The translations under genes were made by a program, and so were the position numbers. Source: Liolophura sinensis (Eukaryota; Mollusca; Polyplacophora; Chitonida; Chitonidae). Taken from it: DNA of 64,000 nt. The notes beneath the pieces are model-generated. The model had not been told where the DNA came from and did no database searches. It worked only from the letters and a program-made list of their open reading frames with translations. The stretch spans positions 1,302,001 through 1,366,000 of the forward strand of contig NC_088304.1 in the NCBI RefSeq assembly GCF_032854445.1, in the 5' to 3' direction. Below, one piece after another: positions 12,090 to 25,800 of this stretch. Each line of letters begins with the position of its first letter. Position 1 is the stretch's first letter.

Positions 12090-14796
12090 TTTTACAGTAC
12101 ATGTAAAGTTGTTCCATGAATCAAGAAATGTTGTTTTCTTACTCTAGCAATAGATGTACACTGTAAGCGCAAAGACCACAGTTTGTGAATTCACAAGTAC
12201 CATGTTACCACTTATCACTGTTTATAGGGTAAGGCCTTAAGCCATGTAACATCAAGTCCACACAACCACTAATACAGGTGACAATTATTTCAAATACTAA
12301 TCCACTATCGCCATCACTGAATAAATTAGGTGAAAAATCAAACCACGTGTTGTATAAAATTGCAAATACATGTCTTTCCAGTGGCTGCAGACTGCTTCCG
12401 TAAATCTTTCACAAGTCACAATGAAGTGTTTCTGAATATATCACAAAATCTGATACATGTCAGCCTCTAATCAACCAAGCTGAAACTATCATACAAGGTT
12501 CTTAATTCATTTACCCACTGTTCCAAACTGTAAAGAAAAATACTTTTTTCAGGACTCTATGATCAGGTATGTTTAAAGTTTAATTTTATTAGTCAACACA
12601 GAATAATGCCTTCAGAATATGCTTGAACAAGACACCTTGCAAACATGCAAAAACATTAAAGAGTTATTGTACCTCATTCATCAGTCCATTTTGAAAAAAA
12701 TTCAATGTAACATTTCATATTTTAAAATAAATTTAATCAAAGACATATCCAAAAATGAACTCCTTCCTTTTATTTTAAAAGACTTTTAAGGTCTTGTTAT
12801 CCTTTCAACAGATGGGTGGGAGTTTGGAAATTTATACAAACATGTCGGTAAAAAATCATCCACGCCTATTCCTTGAACTCCAGCTACACAAATCAAATCT
12901 AGACAAACCACAGCAACAAACCATACTTATTCAATATTGGATTCCATTAGTTTAGGAAATCAATCAAAATGAATATCCACTCAGTCTATTATTGTTCCGT
13001 ACAATCTTCTGTATTTTGTAATGTAATGTTTTAATGAACGCAGATTTAAGAGATGGACAGAAAATGACATTTGTGCAGACTCGCAGCTTCTTTTGCAAAA
13101 TGTTTCAGAAATTTTAATGTGAATCACATAATCACAAACAAACACTGTTGTCTTTGTGTGAGATGGACTTATGAATTGGTTTGTGAAGTTGTCCAACCAT
13201 GTTTTACTTGCATAAAACCAATGAATGATGTTGTATTTGCATTTGACCTTGACTATCACCTCAAGGATGCGCTCAAAAAAAATCACCTTGACCAACCTAA
13301 ATGGTGTGCCTGGGCAAAGTGGAATTCTTACTTGTTTGATCTCATCGAACAGACAGCCTTGAAATCACACAGCTTGTCCATACAGACCTACATAACTACC
13401 TAGCATCTGTATTATTTTTGACTTCTTCAAATACTAAATGTTTCTGATCCATTACAGCAACAAGAATGAGAATCATAGCCTGAGGCAGCGTGCGTCTCAA
13501 CATCTCTGACACGGCCTACTACATGGAAAATTAACATGGGAAAGACACAGAAAACAGGAGAAAATGAGACACTTGATTTTCAGGTCCATACTGAGCACGT
13601 TGCATGGACTGGGTGGGTCATGAACTGATGTGTCTCCAACATGACAACCTGACCACTGTTGACACTGCTGGGCTCTAAAGTCTTACATGTGTAACCAATG
13701 GAAGAAAGTACAGCGAGCACTGTTGTCAGCAGATGAAACTTCTTGCAGGAAGAGACAGTTCAAAACTAATCATCTCCAGACTGCTGCCACCAGTTTTAAT
13801 CATATTTTAAAAGTGGAACTATATAATGCATTCAGAAGTCTGAATTCTAAGATGAACTTTACAAACCATGTTGCGAATGCCAGGATAATCTTATGACATA
13901 ACCTTTTTTCCTTATATTTACCTGCAGAAAAATATTAACATAATTAAAGTAGTCTTTAACTTTTTCATGAAGTCGGTTATTCCAACATCAACCGTGTTTA
14001 GAGTGCAAACAATCCACACTGGTTAGGATTCATACAAATGTAGCCCACCTTTCAATTCTAACACTTGCATGCATTTAAATTTTATAAAGTATTTTCACGC
14101 ATAGTTTTATCATGTCTGATGAAACTCACTTCAGTTTTTTGTTTTCTTTCACCTTACCTTACCAGGCAATCTGATTAATCATTTCACAAGACAAAGAATC
14201 CCAACTTGAGTCTGAGAAAATGTTGCTTGGTTTCTCATTTTGAGTCCTCTATCTCATGTAGACTCAATCCTGACACTGAGGAAGCAGATAAGTTTCACAC
14301 ACTATTCCCGATAAATACCCACATTTCTTCCGTCTCATTAGATGCCCTGTTAGAGTTTCCCTTATGTTAATTCAACAGTTCACCTCTTTTTTTTTCTGTT
14401 TGAGCTGATCCAGGCTGTGCACTCCTGTGGTATTTGGTGCTCCAAACAAGGAATCCTGCTAACAACTGGGTACTCAGGAGCACGTCCCAGAAATGAAGGG
14501 AGATTTGGTGCTGCCCAGTATTTCATCCAAGAGTTACTTCCCTTGTCTTTCTGTGTTAAAGTGAAAGACAGCACCTGGCTAATGTTCATGTAAACTGAAA
14601 GACTACCATTTAAAGTATCTTAAACGGACATTAAATATTTTTTGAGATTTTTTTCAACCTAGTAAAAGTTTAGTGAAACTTTGTCTTGTCACAGCTTCAG
14701 CCATCTCCATTATCCACAGCAAGGTGACGTCCCGTTTACTCCAGTTCTCTAATGTCGAAGGTATTTCCCCACATAAAGTCTGAGCAGTTAGGAACG

Positions 14797-14950
14797 TTAA
14801 CACTAGCACTGAATTCGGTTTGGACAGAGAAGCGAATTCGGGGACAATAACATTGTCTGTGCCTTGTATTCACACCTGAACGAATCTGTGCACAAAATCG
14901 TAACGAAATTTGCTTTGATGTCCAGAACGCATTCCGTGCTAGTGTGAATG
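14797..14950. mobile_element. small inverted-repeat element
   Basis: Arms with CACTAGCACTGAATTC on the left and, inverted, CACTAGCACGGAATGC on the right, about 155 bp overall. The target duplication is unclear. Confidence 0.45.
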
Positions 14951-16245
14951 CGCTTGTAGCCTATGGCAGGTCGAAGTTGTGGAGTTTGGCGATGAAGGAC
15001 GAAGTGATAAAAGCTTTCTCAGAAATTGGATATACTGGACAGGTATTTCTTCCACTGCTTGAACTGTTGGTAGGCCTACTATATCACTGATACAGCTTAT
15101 GAGCAGCCAGCAGATGCAGGGCCGAGGTACTCCTGGTTCAGGTCGTAGCCTCCGAAAGGGTTGTGCTGCTACTGGTAATTCTGAGCCCTATTAAATGTTT
15201 ACAAAATTGTTGTACAACTGTATTCATGCTGAATTCTGAGACAAATGGAAATAAATCTACGCACCACTGAGGCTGATCTAGGCATTCGACTGTCGAGGGA
15301 TTTTATGCTTCAATTTTTAAGACGAGAGTAGTTCTGACCTAGTTATTGCGGAGTAAGCACCTCAGCTTAAACACGGCGTTTCAATAATTTTACTGTATCT
15401 TATAAAAGAAAACGGATAAAAAACCATCCCTTGCAAGCTAGAAAGACGATGGGCAAAATTAAAATTCTTCAGTTCTAATAAATTCAGAAAAAAAAAATGA
15501 TATAAGATTTAATTAATTTTTAGCATTTTCTGATGAGATGCCATCTTCTCATTCGAATGCACCTTCTGCATCCCTAATGAATATTGCACTGACTCAGAGA
15601 TTTGTTATTTAGCAGCTGTATGCTGACTATATGCTCACATGTACAACCAAAAAATGGATTTGTATAATTTGAGCAGCGTGTCTATGTAGGCCTGGGGTCT
15701 ACTGAGGAGATGAATGCTGTTTGGGCTAAGATGGTATGCTGCCGTCTGACAAAATCTGTGATACCGTCATACAACACTGGCTTGTAAATCAACTGATTTT
15801 AAATTATACAGACCTGTCCCACAACACGGTGTGAAATGGCCCCTTGGCTACACGTGAGTAAATCAATGTAAATGATCTCAAAATGATGTTTTATGCAGTC
15901 GTTCTGTGTTATCATGTCACATCATGGAGTGAATGGGTAAAGGCTATGTCAGAGCTTAGGTCGCCCTATCTAATAGCAACGTGTTTGATTGGATAAAATT
16001 CTCAAGATGGGTGCCTCGATTCAAACCAGCCATTTGTGCAGTACTGTCATTTTGTTCTACATGTTATTCAGTGAATCTCATTAAAATAATAATTCACCGT
16101 TCTGCTTTCATTTGAAATACGTTTAGCCAGGTGCTGTCTTATCCTTTAACTTGAAGATGCCAGTATACCTGTTGAGAGACTAGCACTATGATGTTTTTAA
16201 TGTTTGGTCATTTCTGCAAATATGCCACTGCATCAGGTTGAAATG

Positions 16246-16251
16246 TTTATT
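16246..16251 (-). terminator. candidate NAA25 polyadenylation signal
   Basis: AATAAA on the minus strand, about 460 bp after the NAA25 stop. It is the closest canonical hexamer I noticed. Longer 3' ends cannot be excluded, because the next several kb are AT-rich and gene-free. Confidence 0.3.
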
Positions 16252-16706
16252 CCTGAACAGAAGCTTTTGAATGAGTGGTCTCCACCACTGTGGAGATAGT
16301 GTTGCCATCCTAGCAGTTTGCTCCAGGCAGGAGAACGATTCAGCCAAACTCTCGTCTCTGATCAGGGTAATTCTGTAAAACCCCTACACATTCCATTATC
16401 TGCTTAAGTACACATTAACGCTTTGCTCGACATCATAAGTCTGACATCAAACAAGGCCATAAAACCGACAGCTACACTGTGATGTTTGGACAACACCCCC
16501 CCACACAACGCTCATGCTCGCGGTCTTTCAGCTTGGACGCCTTTATATCAAGTTCACTTCTTTAGCTCAGTCACTGAGGGAGAGCTTGGGTTCTCCTTGC
16601 CCAGCGTCCAGTGCCCCCTGGACGCTAAGAGAAGCCACACAAACCCACCAGTCCCTCACACCACAGCGGAGTTGGTCTAACTAGATTGGTTAGCTTGAGG
16701 CTCACA

Positions 16707-16829
16707 TCATAAGCGCAGACTATTGAGGTAGTGAAGTTTCGTGTGCAGGAACTCGGACATTTGTTTGGCTGTCTGCTGGTAGCTGCTTTCTACTCCCTTC
16801 CACATCTCCTGTGAGGCGTGCTGGTCGTC
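16707..16829 (-). CDS. NAA25: NAA25 coding exon 28 with stop codon
   Basis: The exon encodes DDQHASQEMWKGVESSYQQT, then AKQMSEFLHTKLHYLNSLRL and TGA. It aligns with the human C-terminus VQGKVQSSYLHSLLEIGELL. Acceptor ggttggtag. The stop occupies 16707-16709. Confidence 0.92.
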   Translation of the reverse strand, partial: DDQHASQEMWKGVESSYQQTAKQMSEFLHTKLHYLNSLRL

Positions 16830-19800
16830 CTACCAACCACAAAAACAATGTTTTACATGAAGCTATGCTAACTGAAACCTGGAGTTTACAAGAGCTAACA
16901 AACCTGAGAAAATACTTATTTCAATGTTGTTCACTCTGGAATATTTCATTTATATATTGGCAGTCAGTTTTATATTTGGAGGAAACTGGAGTACCCAGGT
17001 AAACCACTGACCTTTGGCACATTACTGACCCACTTTGCTACATGTGACATACAGACATGCTCAACATAGTATTGGAGGACAAGTGCATGTATAGTAAAAC
17101 AAATAACCATTTTTTTTAGCCCTTGCTACATCTTCTTTATGGCAGACACTAGAGAATGTCACAGATATCACAGTAGTCATTCTCCCTGACTGTGGGTAGT
17201 GGTACAAGAGCCTTTGCTGTAAACTTCAGTTTCTGAAAACTAACATGTTGTGGAGAGCACCGCACAAGTAAACTACTTTGGAGATCTTCTTTCGATTTTG
17301 ACAAAGACTGCTTTAAATCTCGCCTGTGTGCTACAGCTTTCAGGAATTTAGGCACACACACAAATCGTCATGGTTACTCAGCATGCTCTGTTTTAATTTG
17401 GGAATTTAGAGGCCTAATATTATTAGGAACTGTTAAATACATGAACGTAGACTACCTTACACGGTGTAAATCATTTCGCCACATACACTATCACAGGCAA
17501 TCAAGGTACCAGCTGGTATGTGACACTTGCAGCCACGATCCTCAAAATAGCGACAGCGCATCAATAACTTTTCGTGACACAAAACTAACTTACCTCTGAG
17601 TGGCTGACTGAGATGGACAGATTGAGGTTAAGAGCACTAAGGGCTTACCTCTGAGTCACTGACTGGGGCAGACAGATTGAGGTTAGCCATGTCCAGAGAG
17701 AGAAACACAGGATCCAGGTTCTGAGAGGCCACATGCAGACCTTGTGCCCCCTTCTCCAACCCCTCCACTAGCTGTGTGAAGTTCCCAAAACTCACAGGCT
17801 GAAATATTAAGACTTTCAGACTAAGAACAAAAGATCTCAAAACTAACAGGCTGTGACACACAAAAATTCTCCTGACTAAGGACAAACGTTCTCCTAACTA
17901 AGGACAAAAGTTCTCCTGACTGTGGATGAAAGTTCTCCTGACTGTGGTTGAAAGTTCTCATGACCATGGATGAAAGTTCTCATGACCGTGGATGAAAGTT
18001 CTCATGACCGTGGATGAAAGTTCTTATGACTGTGGACAAAAGTTCTCATGACTGTGGACAAAGCTGACACACAAATGTCTAGTCCAAACATGCAAATTGT
18101 CAGAACTTTTCTTACTGGACATATTCACTGATTGGTTGATTGATTGGTGTTTAATGCCATGCTCCTGAATTTTTCAGTTAAATGATGGAGCTCAGGTTTA
18201 TGCGTGGAGGTAACCGGAGTATCTGGAATAAACTGACCTTCAGCAGGTATCTAACAAACCTTTGGGGCTAAAAGCTGCAGAAACAGTTAGAGCTGGGTTT
18301 GAACACACGACCTTATTCATCAAAAGCTTTAAGAGCTGTAAGATCCCATACCACCCCCACCCACCACCCCCCATGCTACAGGCTGAAACAGTTAAGTTAT
18401 CAAAATAGTTAAAAATCTAGTTAAGAATTCATGGATTCTCATATCAAGACAAGCAGAACTGCATAAGGTGAAAACTTAGACACACAGAAAAGTTTGTTCA
18501 GCCATGATAATTATAATTTCCTTTCAATGAACAACCTTGTTGGCTGAGATACCAAATTGTATCACCAAGTGCTCAATGTCCCAGCAAACTCAGTTACCAT
18601 TCTCTCAGTTACCATTCTCTCAGTAACATCTTTGAGTTATCATTCTCTCAGTTACCATTCTCTAAGTAACATCTCTGAGTTACCATTATCTCAGTTACCA
18701 TTCTCTAAGTAACATCTCTCAGTTACCATTCTTTAAGTTACCATTCTCTCAGTTACCACTCTCTAAGTAACATCCCTCAGTTACCCTTCTCTAAGTAACA
18801 CCTCTGTTACCATTCTCTCAGTTACCACTCTCTAAGTAACATTTCTCAACTACCATTATCTCAGTTACCATTCTCTCAGTTACCATTCTCTAAGTAACAT
18901 CTCTCAGTTACTTTTCTCTCAGTTACCATTCTCCCAGTTACCATTCTCTGTTACTACTATCTCAGTTACCATTCCCTCAATAACATCTCTCCAGTGATGT
19001 TTTCTGAAGGACAAGGTCATAATTTAAATTTTTGCTCACAGGAGAATATGAAAATAAAACTGGAAAAACAGTTAATGCCTGAGAAGTGTGGAGCGTGTCA
19101 GTAATTGCTCCTGTTAAAAACATGTTCCTGTTAAAAAACGGACATTTTTTATTTTTATTTCATTTGTGGATTCTTTCTTTTTTTTGCTTCACCTCGCTCG
19201 TAAATAGGGCTGGCATAACATATTTATCATTATCATATTTATTTCTCACACTGAAGTACATGTATCACACTGAAGTACATTTATCACACTGAAGTACATT
19301 TCTCACACTGAAGTACATTTATCACACTGAAGTACATTTCTCACACTGAAGTACATTTATCACACTGAAGTACATTTATCACAATGAAGAACATTTCCTC
19401 TGAACCGTGGCAATGGTTAACATAAGTGGATAGAGTTCAGGTCTGCAAGCACTGAGAGAGCATACAGCAGTCAAACAACAAAACCTAACTTACCACAGGT
19501 AATGACGAGTCTTTCTTCTTTTTCTGTTTCTTCGTGAAGGCTGTTTTGAGCGGTTTGAGAAGGCGGTGACATACGCCTGCTAATACTGTTGCATGGGCCA
19601 GGCTCTGTAATGTAACAACAACAGTAACACTGTCACAGCTGACACACGGATAGACTGGTGTGTACTAGTATGTCAAAGAATGCAGGACTAGATTTCCAGA
19701 AAATCATAAATGATTTTGCCAAAACAGTACATAAATACATGTCATACACATTATTTGAGCAGCTAAAAGATATTTTTCGAATAGGTCATCATCCAACCAT

Positions 19801-22800
19801 CCAAACAAACCTCAAAACACCTTTCTGAGATCAAAAAAATTCTGTGAACGGGGCAAAATGAATCCCTATGTAGTGGACCTCCCTGCCACCCAATGTGTCC
19901 AAACACACCAGTGCAGAATCCAGTGTTTAAAAGATGATTTTACTCAGCTGACAAAAATCCTCAGGAAACAAAAAACAAAACATAACCCCATCAGACTATT
20001 TTTTTGGATGCTGTTATCAGCTTATTTGTTTTAATATTTCCAATTCCAACCTTCTCACCTCAGCTGACATGACAAACTGCTCTATAACTTCATGGTGAAG
20101 AGAACAGCCAGAGTCTTCCTGAAGGATGAGTTTACAGTCCTGACTCCACACCAACTCTGCCATACAAACAGTTTTCATTCAGAAGATTTCTTATATACAT
20201 AAATTCAAAACATTTTCCATTTCTTAACAGATGATGTTCTATTTATTTATTTATCTGATTGGTCTTTTAGGCCGTGCTCGAGAATATTTCACTTATACGA
20301 CGGCGGCCAGCATAACTCTGGGTGGAAACCGGGCAGAGCTCGGAGGGGAACCCACGACCATCCGCAGATTGCTGGCAGACCTTCCCACGTACGGCCAGAG
20401 AGGAAATGATGTTCTACAGCACTTGCATCTAAACATTACACTATCCCAAGGCATGTCCTCTTTTTCTTTTTTCTTTTCTGTAATACATCATTGAATCTGC
20501 ATACACTGTAATTGCGCTCTTACAGTACTTTGGTTAGAGAATGATGTGTTTTTACACAGCTTGGTACTCGCTTGTCTACAAACGGCACGAAATCACGCTC
20601 GTTACAGGAATGGGATGATTTAATTCTCAACTTCTTTCAAAAAAGACAAAAACCGCTAAAATGTTCACATCCTAAAACTTACTTGACCAGCATTATACAG
20701 CGCTACAGTTAGGCTGAGTTCCTCTTCTACCCACCATTGACTAGCGCTACAGTTAGGCTGAGTTCCTCTTCTACTCACCATTAACTAGCTCTACACTTAG
20801 GCTGAGTTCCTCTTCTACTCACTGTTAACTAGCCCTACAGTTAGGCTGAGTTCCTCTTCTACTCACCATTAACTAGCCCTACAGTTAGACTGAGTTCTTC
20901 TTCTACTCACCATTAACTAGCCCTACAGTTAGGCTGAGTTCCTCTTCTACTCACCATTAACTAGCTCTACACTTAGGCTTAGTTCCTCTTCTACCCACCA
21001 TTAACTAGCCCTACAGTTAGGCTGAGTTCCTCTTCTACCCACCATTGACTAGCGCTACACTTAGGCTGAGTTCCTCTTCTACCCACCATTGACTAGCGCT
21101 ACAGTTAGGCTGAGTTCCTCTTCTACCTACCATTGACTAGCTCTACACTTAGGCTGAGTTCCTCTTCTACCCACCATTAACTAGCTCTACACTTAGGCTG
21201 AGTTCTTCTACTCACTATTAACTAGCGCTACAGTTAGGCTGAGTTCCTCTTCTACCCACCATTGACTAGCCCTACAGTTAGGCTGAGTTCCTCTTCTACT
21301 CACCACTGACTAGCGCTACAGTTAGGCTGAGTTCCTCTTCTACCCACCATTAACTAGCTCTACACTTAGGCTTAGTTCCTCTTCTACCTACCATTGACTA
21401 GCTCTACACTTAGGCTGAGTTCCTCTTCTACTCACCATTAACTAGCTCTACACTTAGGCTGAGTTCTTCTACTCACTATTAACTAGCGCTACAGTTAGGC
21501 TGAGTTCCTCTTCTACCCACCATTGACTAGCCCTACAGTTAGGCTGAGTTCCTCTTCTACCCATCATTAACTAGCTCTACAGTTAGGCTGAGTTCCTCTT
21601 CTACTCACCATTAACTAGCCCTGCACTTAGGCTGGGTTCTTCTTCTACTCACCATTAACTAGCCCTACAGTTAGGCTGATTTCCTCTTCTACTCCCCATT
21701 AACTAGCTCTACTCTTAGGCTGAGTTCTTCTACTCACCATTAACTAGCGCTACACTTAGGCTGAGTTCCTCTTCTACCCACCATTGACTAGCTCTACACT
21801 TAGGCTGAGTTCCTCTTCTACTCACCATTAACTAGCCCTACAGTCAGACTGAGTTCCTCTTCTACCCACCATTAACTAGCCCTACAGTCAGACTGAGTTC
21901 CTCTTCTACCCACCATTGACTAGCGCTACAGTCAGGCTGTTCCTCTTCTACTCACCATTAACTAGCTCTACACTTAGGCTGAGTTCTTCTTCTACTCACC
22001 ATTGACTAGCCCTACAGTCATACTGAGTTCCTCTTCTACCCACCATAAACTAGCCCTACAGTTAGGCTGTTCCTCTTCTACCTACCATTGACTAGCTCTA
22101 CACTTAGGCTTAGTTCCTCTTCTACCTACCATTGACTAGCTCTACACTTAGGCTGAGTTCCTCTTCTACTCACCATTAACTAGTTCTACACTTAGGCTGA
22201 GTTCTTCTTCTACTCACCATTGACTAGCCCTACAGTCATACTGAGTTCCTCTTCTACCCACCATAAACTAGCCCTACAGTTAGGCTGAGTTCCTCTTCTA
22301 CCTACCATTGACTAGCTCTACACTTAGGCTTAGTTCCTCTTCTACCTACCATTGACTAGCTCTACACTTAGGCTGAGTTCCTCTTCTACTCACCATTAAC
22401 TAGCTCTACACTTAGGCTGAGTTCTTCTACTCCCCATTGACTAGTGCTACAGTTAGGCTGAGTTCCTCTTCTACCCACCATTAACTAGCTCTACACTTAG
22501 GCTTAGTTCCTCTTCTACCTACCATTGACTAGCTCTACACTTAGGCTGAGTTCCTCTTCTACTCACCATTAACTAGCTCTACACTTAGGCTGAGTTCTTC
22601 TACTCACTATTAACTAGCGCTACAGTTAGGCTGAGTTCCTCTTCTACCCACCATTGACTAGCCCTACAGTTAGGCTGAGTTCCTCTTCTACCCATCATTA
22701 ACTAGCTCTACAGTTAGGCTGAGTTCCTCTTCTACTCACCATTAACTAGCCCTGCACTTAGGCTGGGTTCTTCTTCTACTCACCATTAACTAGCTCTACA

Positions 22801-25800
22801 CTTAGGCTGAGTTCCTCTTCTACTCCCCATTAACTAGCTCTACACTTAGGCTGAGTTCCTCTTCTACCCACCATTGACTAGCTCTACACTTAGGCTGAGT
22901 ACCTCTTCTACTCACCATTAACTAGCCCTACAGTCAGACTGAGTTCCTCTTCTACCCACCATTAACTAGCCCTACAGTCAGGCTGAGTTCCTCTTCTACC
23001 CACCATTGACTAGCGCTACAGTCAGGCTGTTCCTCTTCTACTCACCATTAACTAGCTCTACACTTAGGCTGAGTTCTTCTTCTACTCACCATTGACTAGC
23101 CCTACAGTCATACTTAGTTCCTCTTCTACCCACCATAAACTAGCCCTACAGTTAGGCTGAGTTCCTCTTCTACTCACCATTGACTAGCCCTACAGTCAGA
23201 CTGAGTTCCTCTTCTACCCACCATTGACTAGCCCTACAGTTAGGCTGAGTTCCTCTTCTACTCCCCATTGACTAGCACTACAGTCAGGCTGAGTTCCTCT
23301 TCTACTCACTGTTAACTAGCCCTACAGTTAGGCTGAATTCCTCTTCTACTCCCCATTAACTAGCTCTACACTTAGGCTTAGTTCCTCTTCTACCTACCAT
23401 TGACTAGCGCTACAGTTAGGCTGAGTTCTTCTTCTACTCCCCATTAACTAGCTCTACACTTAGGCTTAGTTCCTCTTCTACCTACCATTGACTAGCACTA
23501 CAGTTAGGCTGAGTTCCTCTTCTACTCCCCATTAACTAGCTCTACACTTAGGCTGAGTTCTTTTTCTACCCACCATTGACTAGCGCTACAGTCAGACTGA
23601 GTTCCTCTTCTACTCACCATTGACAAGCCCTACAGTCAGACTGAGTTCCTCTTCTACTCACCATTAACTAGCGCTACAGTTAGGCTGAGTTCCTCTTCTA
23701 CCCACCATTGACTAGCGCTACAGTTAGGCTGAGTTCTTCTTCAACTCACCATTAACTAGCTCTACACTTAGGCTGAGTTCTTCTTCTACTCACCATTGAC
23801 TAGCGCTACAATCAGACTGAGTTCCTCTTCTACTCCCCATTAACCAGCCCTACAGTTACGCTGAGTTCCTCTTCTACTCACCATTGACTAGCGCTACAGT
23901 TAGGCTGAGTTTCTCTTCTACACACCATTAACTAGCGCTACAGTCAGGCTGAGCTCCTCTTCTACTCACCATTAAATAGCCCTACAGTCAGACTGAGTTC
24001 TTCTTCTACTCACCATTGACTAGCGCTACAATCAGACTGAGTTCCTCTTCTACCCACCATTCACTAGCGCTACAGTTACGCTGAGTTCCTTTTCTACCCA
24101 CCATTGACTAGCGCTACAGTTAGGCTGAGTTTCTCTTCTACACACCATTAACTAGCGCTACAGTTAGGCTGAGCTCCTCTTCTACTCACCATTAACTAGT
24201 CCTCCAGCTGAGGTCCTCAGTCGTTCCTCTAATGTGCTGTCTATCCGCTCTACAGCAAAACAAATAAACAATTACACGTATCATTCAGAGCTGACCTCTT
24301 CAGCTGCTGGTACAGGTAATGTCAAACTGCGATCATACATCTGAAGTAATCCTTTTTTTTTTTTTTTTGTTGGAAATAGCACTCTAAAAAAAGTTCTAAC
24401 AGGTATTGCTTTTCATAAAATACTGTCTTTAACCTAATAATTCATCCCAGAAGGTGCACTTTCCGAGGCCAATAAATGTCACAATATATAACTTTTGGTT
24501 ACGAAACTTACACTTTTTGTATAAACACCTTTCCAAATTTTGTAAAATGAGTAGCTTTCTCATGGACAAGATATTAATGCATCAGTTGCAGAAACCCATT
24601 CAATAAATACTTACCTAGACCTTCTTCTCTTAGTGTTTGACAATAGAAAACGTTCTCCACCATTTCTATAAATAATTTACTATGTAGACCGCTGAGATAA
24701 GAGGAGAGTCTTGTCCTGAAGGGCCCTTGTAACGGGTACTGTGGGGCAGAAAACACCACCATCACTAACATAGGATAGAGTACTCTCCCATCATTTCATC
24801 AATGTCTCATTTCTTCATCTATTTGTTTGTTGTGTGATGCAATACCACATTTTTTAAACTCCTACAAAAGCAGTCAACTCAACGCGTTCAGAAAACTAGT
24901 GTCTCGGGAGTAACCAGCTAGCCTTCAGCAAGCTACTGGCAAACTTTCCCATGTGTGACAAGGTTTTCCCATCACGTGTGACATGGTTTTCCCATCATGT
25001 GCAACATGGTTTTGCCCTCATGAGTGACATGGTTTTCCCATCACGTGCGACATGGTTTTCCCCATCATGTGTCATATCACGTGTCACATGGTTTTCCCAT
25101 CACGTGTGACAAGGTTTTCACGTCACGTCCAACATGGTTTTGTCGTCATGAGTGACGGGGTTTTCCATCATATGTCACATGGTTTGCCCATCACATGTGA
25201 CAGGTCTACCTGTGCGCAGTGTACATGGCGAATTCAGAAATACTTTGGATCAAATTCAGCAAATTAAAACTCGTATTAGAACTTATTAACATTTTGTATC
25301 TATACTTTTTTTTATTAGATTGAAATGTACATGACATTTAGTCCCCTGAGAAAGTTGCAATGGTGGATATACACAAGTGAAGAATTCTTTGGACATGAAG
25401 AAGAAAATTAATTTTTAAATGACATAGGCAGTAAATCACCTACAGCTTCATGACATTTTTCACCAACTAATCATTCTGTTGTACTAAGTTGGTGAAAATC
25501 AAATTTGAATTTTTTGCAATTAATATGAATATATAAGGTCACATGACTTTTCACAAGCTACTGAGCCTTCTGTACTACAGTTCGTACACCAAGGTGATTA
25601 GCTGGTAAAAATTCCATGAAATAACGAGGGACTTATTATACACAGTGTAGAGTCCTTTATGTGTACACTGGGATGTATTTGTGGGAAATGCATAGCTTAC
25701 ATCGGCAGGTGTTGCAAACTGCTGCTGACACGCCTCCAGGTGTGACTTCAGCTGACTGAAGAGCGTGTGCAGCACTTGCGTCATGCTGGGCTTGCTGTTG

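Larger units (their letters stand above)
10371..16706. other. gene-free interval, possibly including the NAA25 3' UTR
   Basis: AT-rich, mostly unique DNA holding two small inverted-repeat elements (11903-12089, 14797-14950). The short open frames have no family resemblance. The proximal part must include the NAA25 3' UTR. Confidence 0.5.

Noticed and set aside
14980..15050. Plus-strand MKDEVIKAFSEIGYTGQ as a transposase remnant
   Set aside because: Too short, no flanking homology recognised. Only the nearby inverted repeat is reported.
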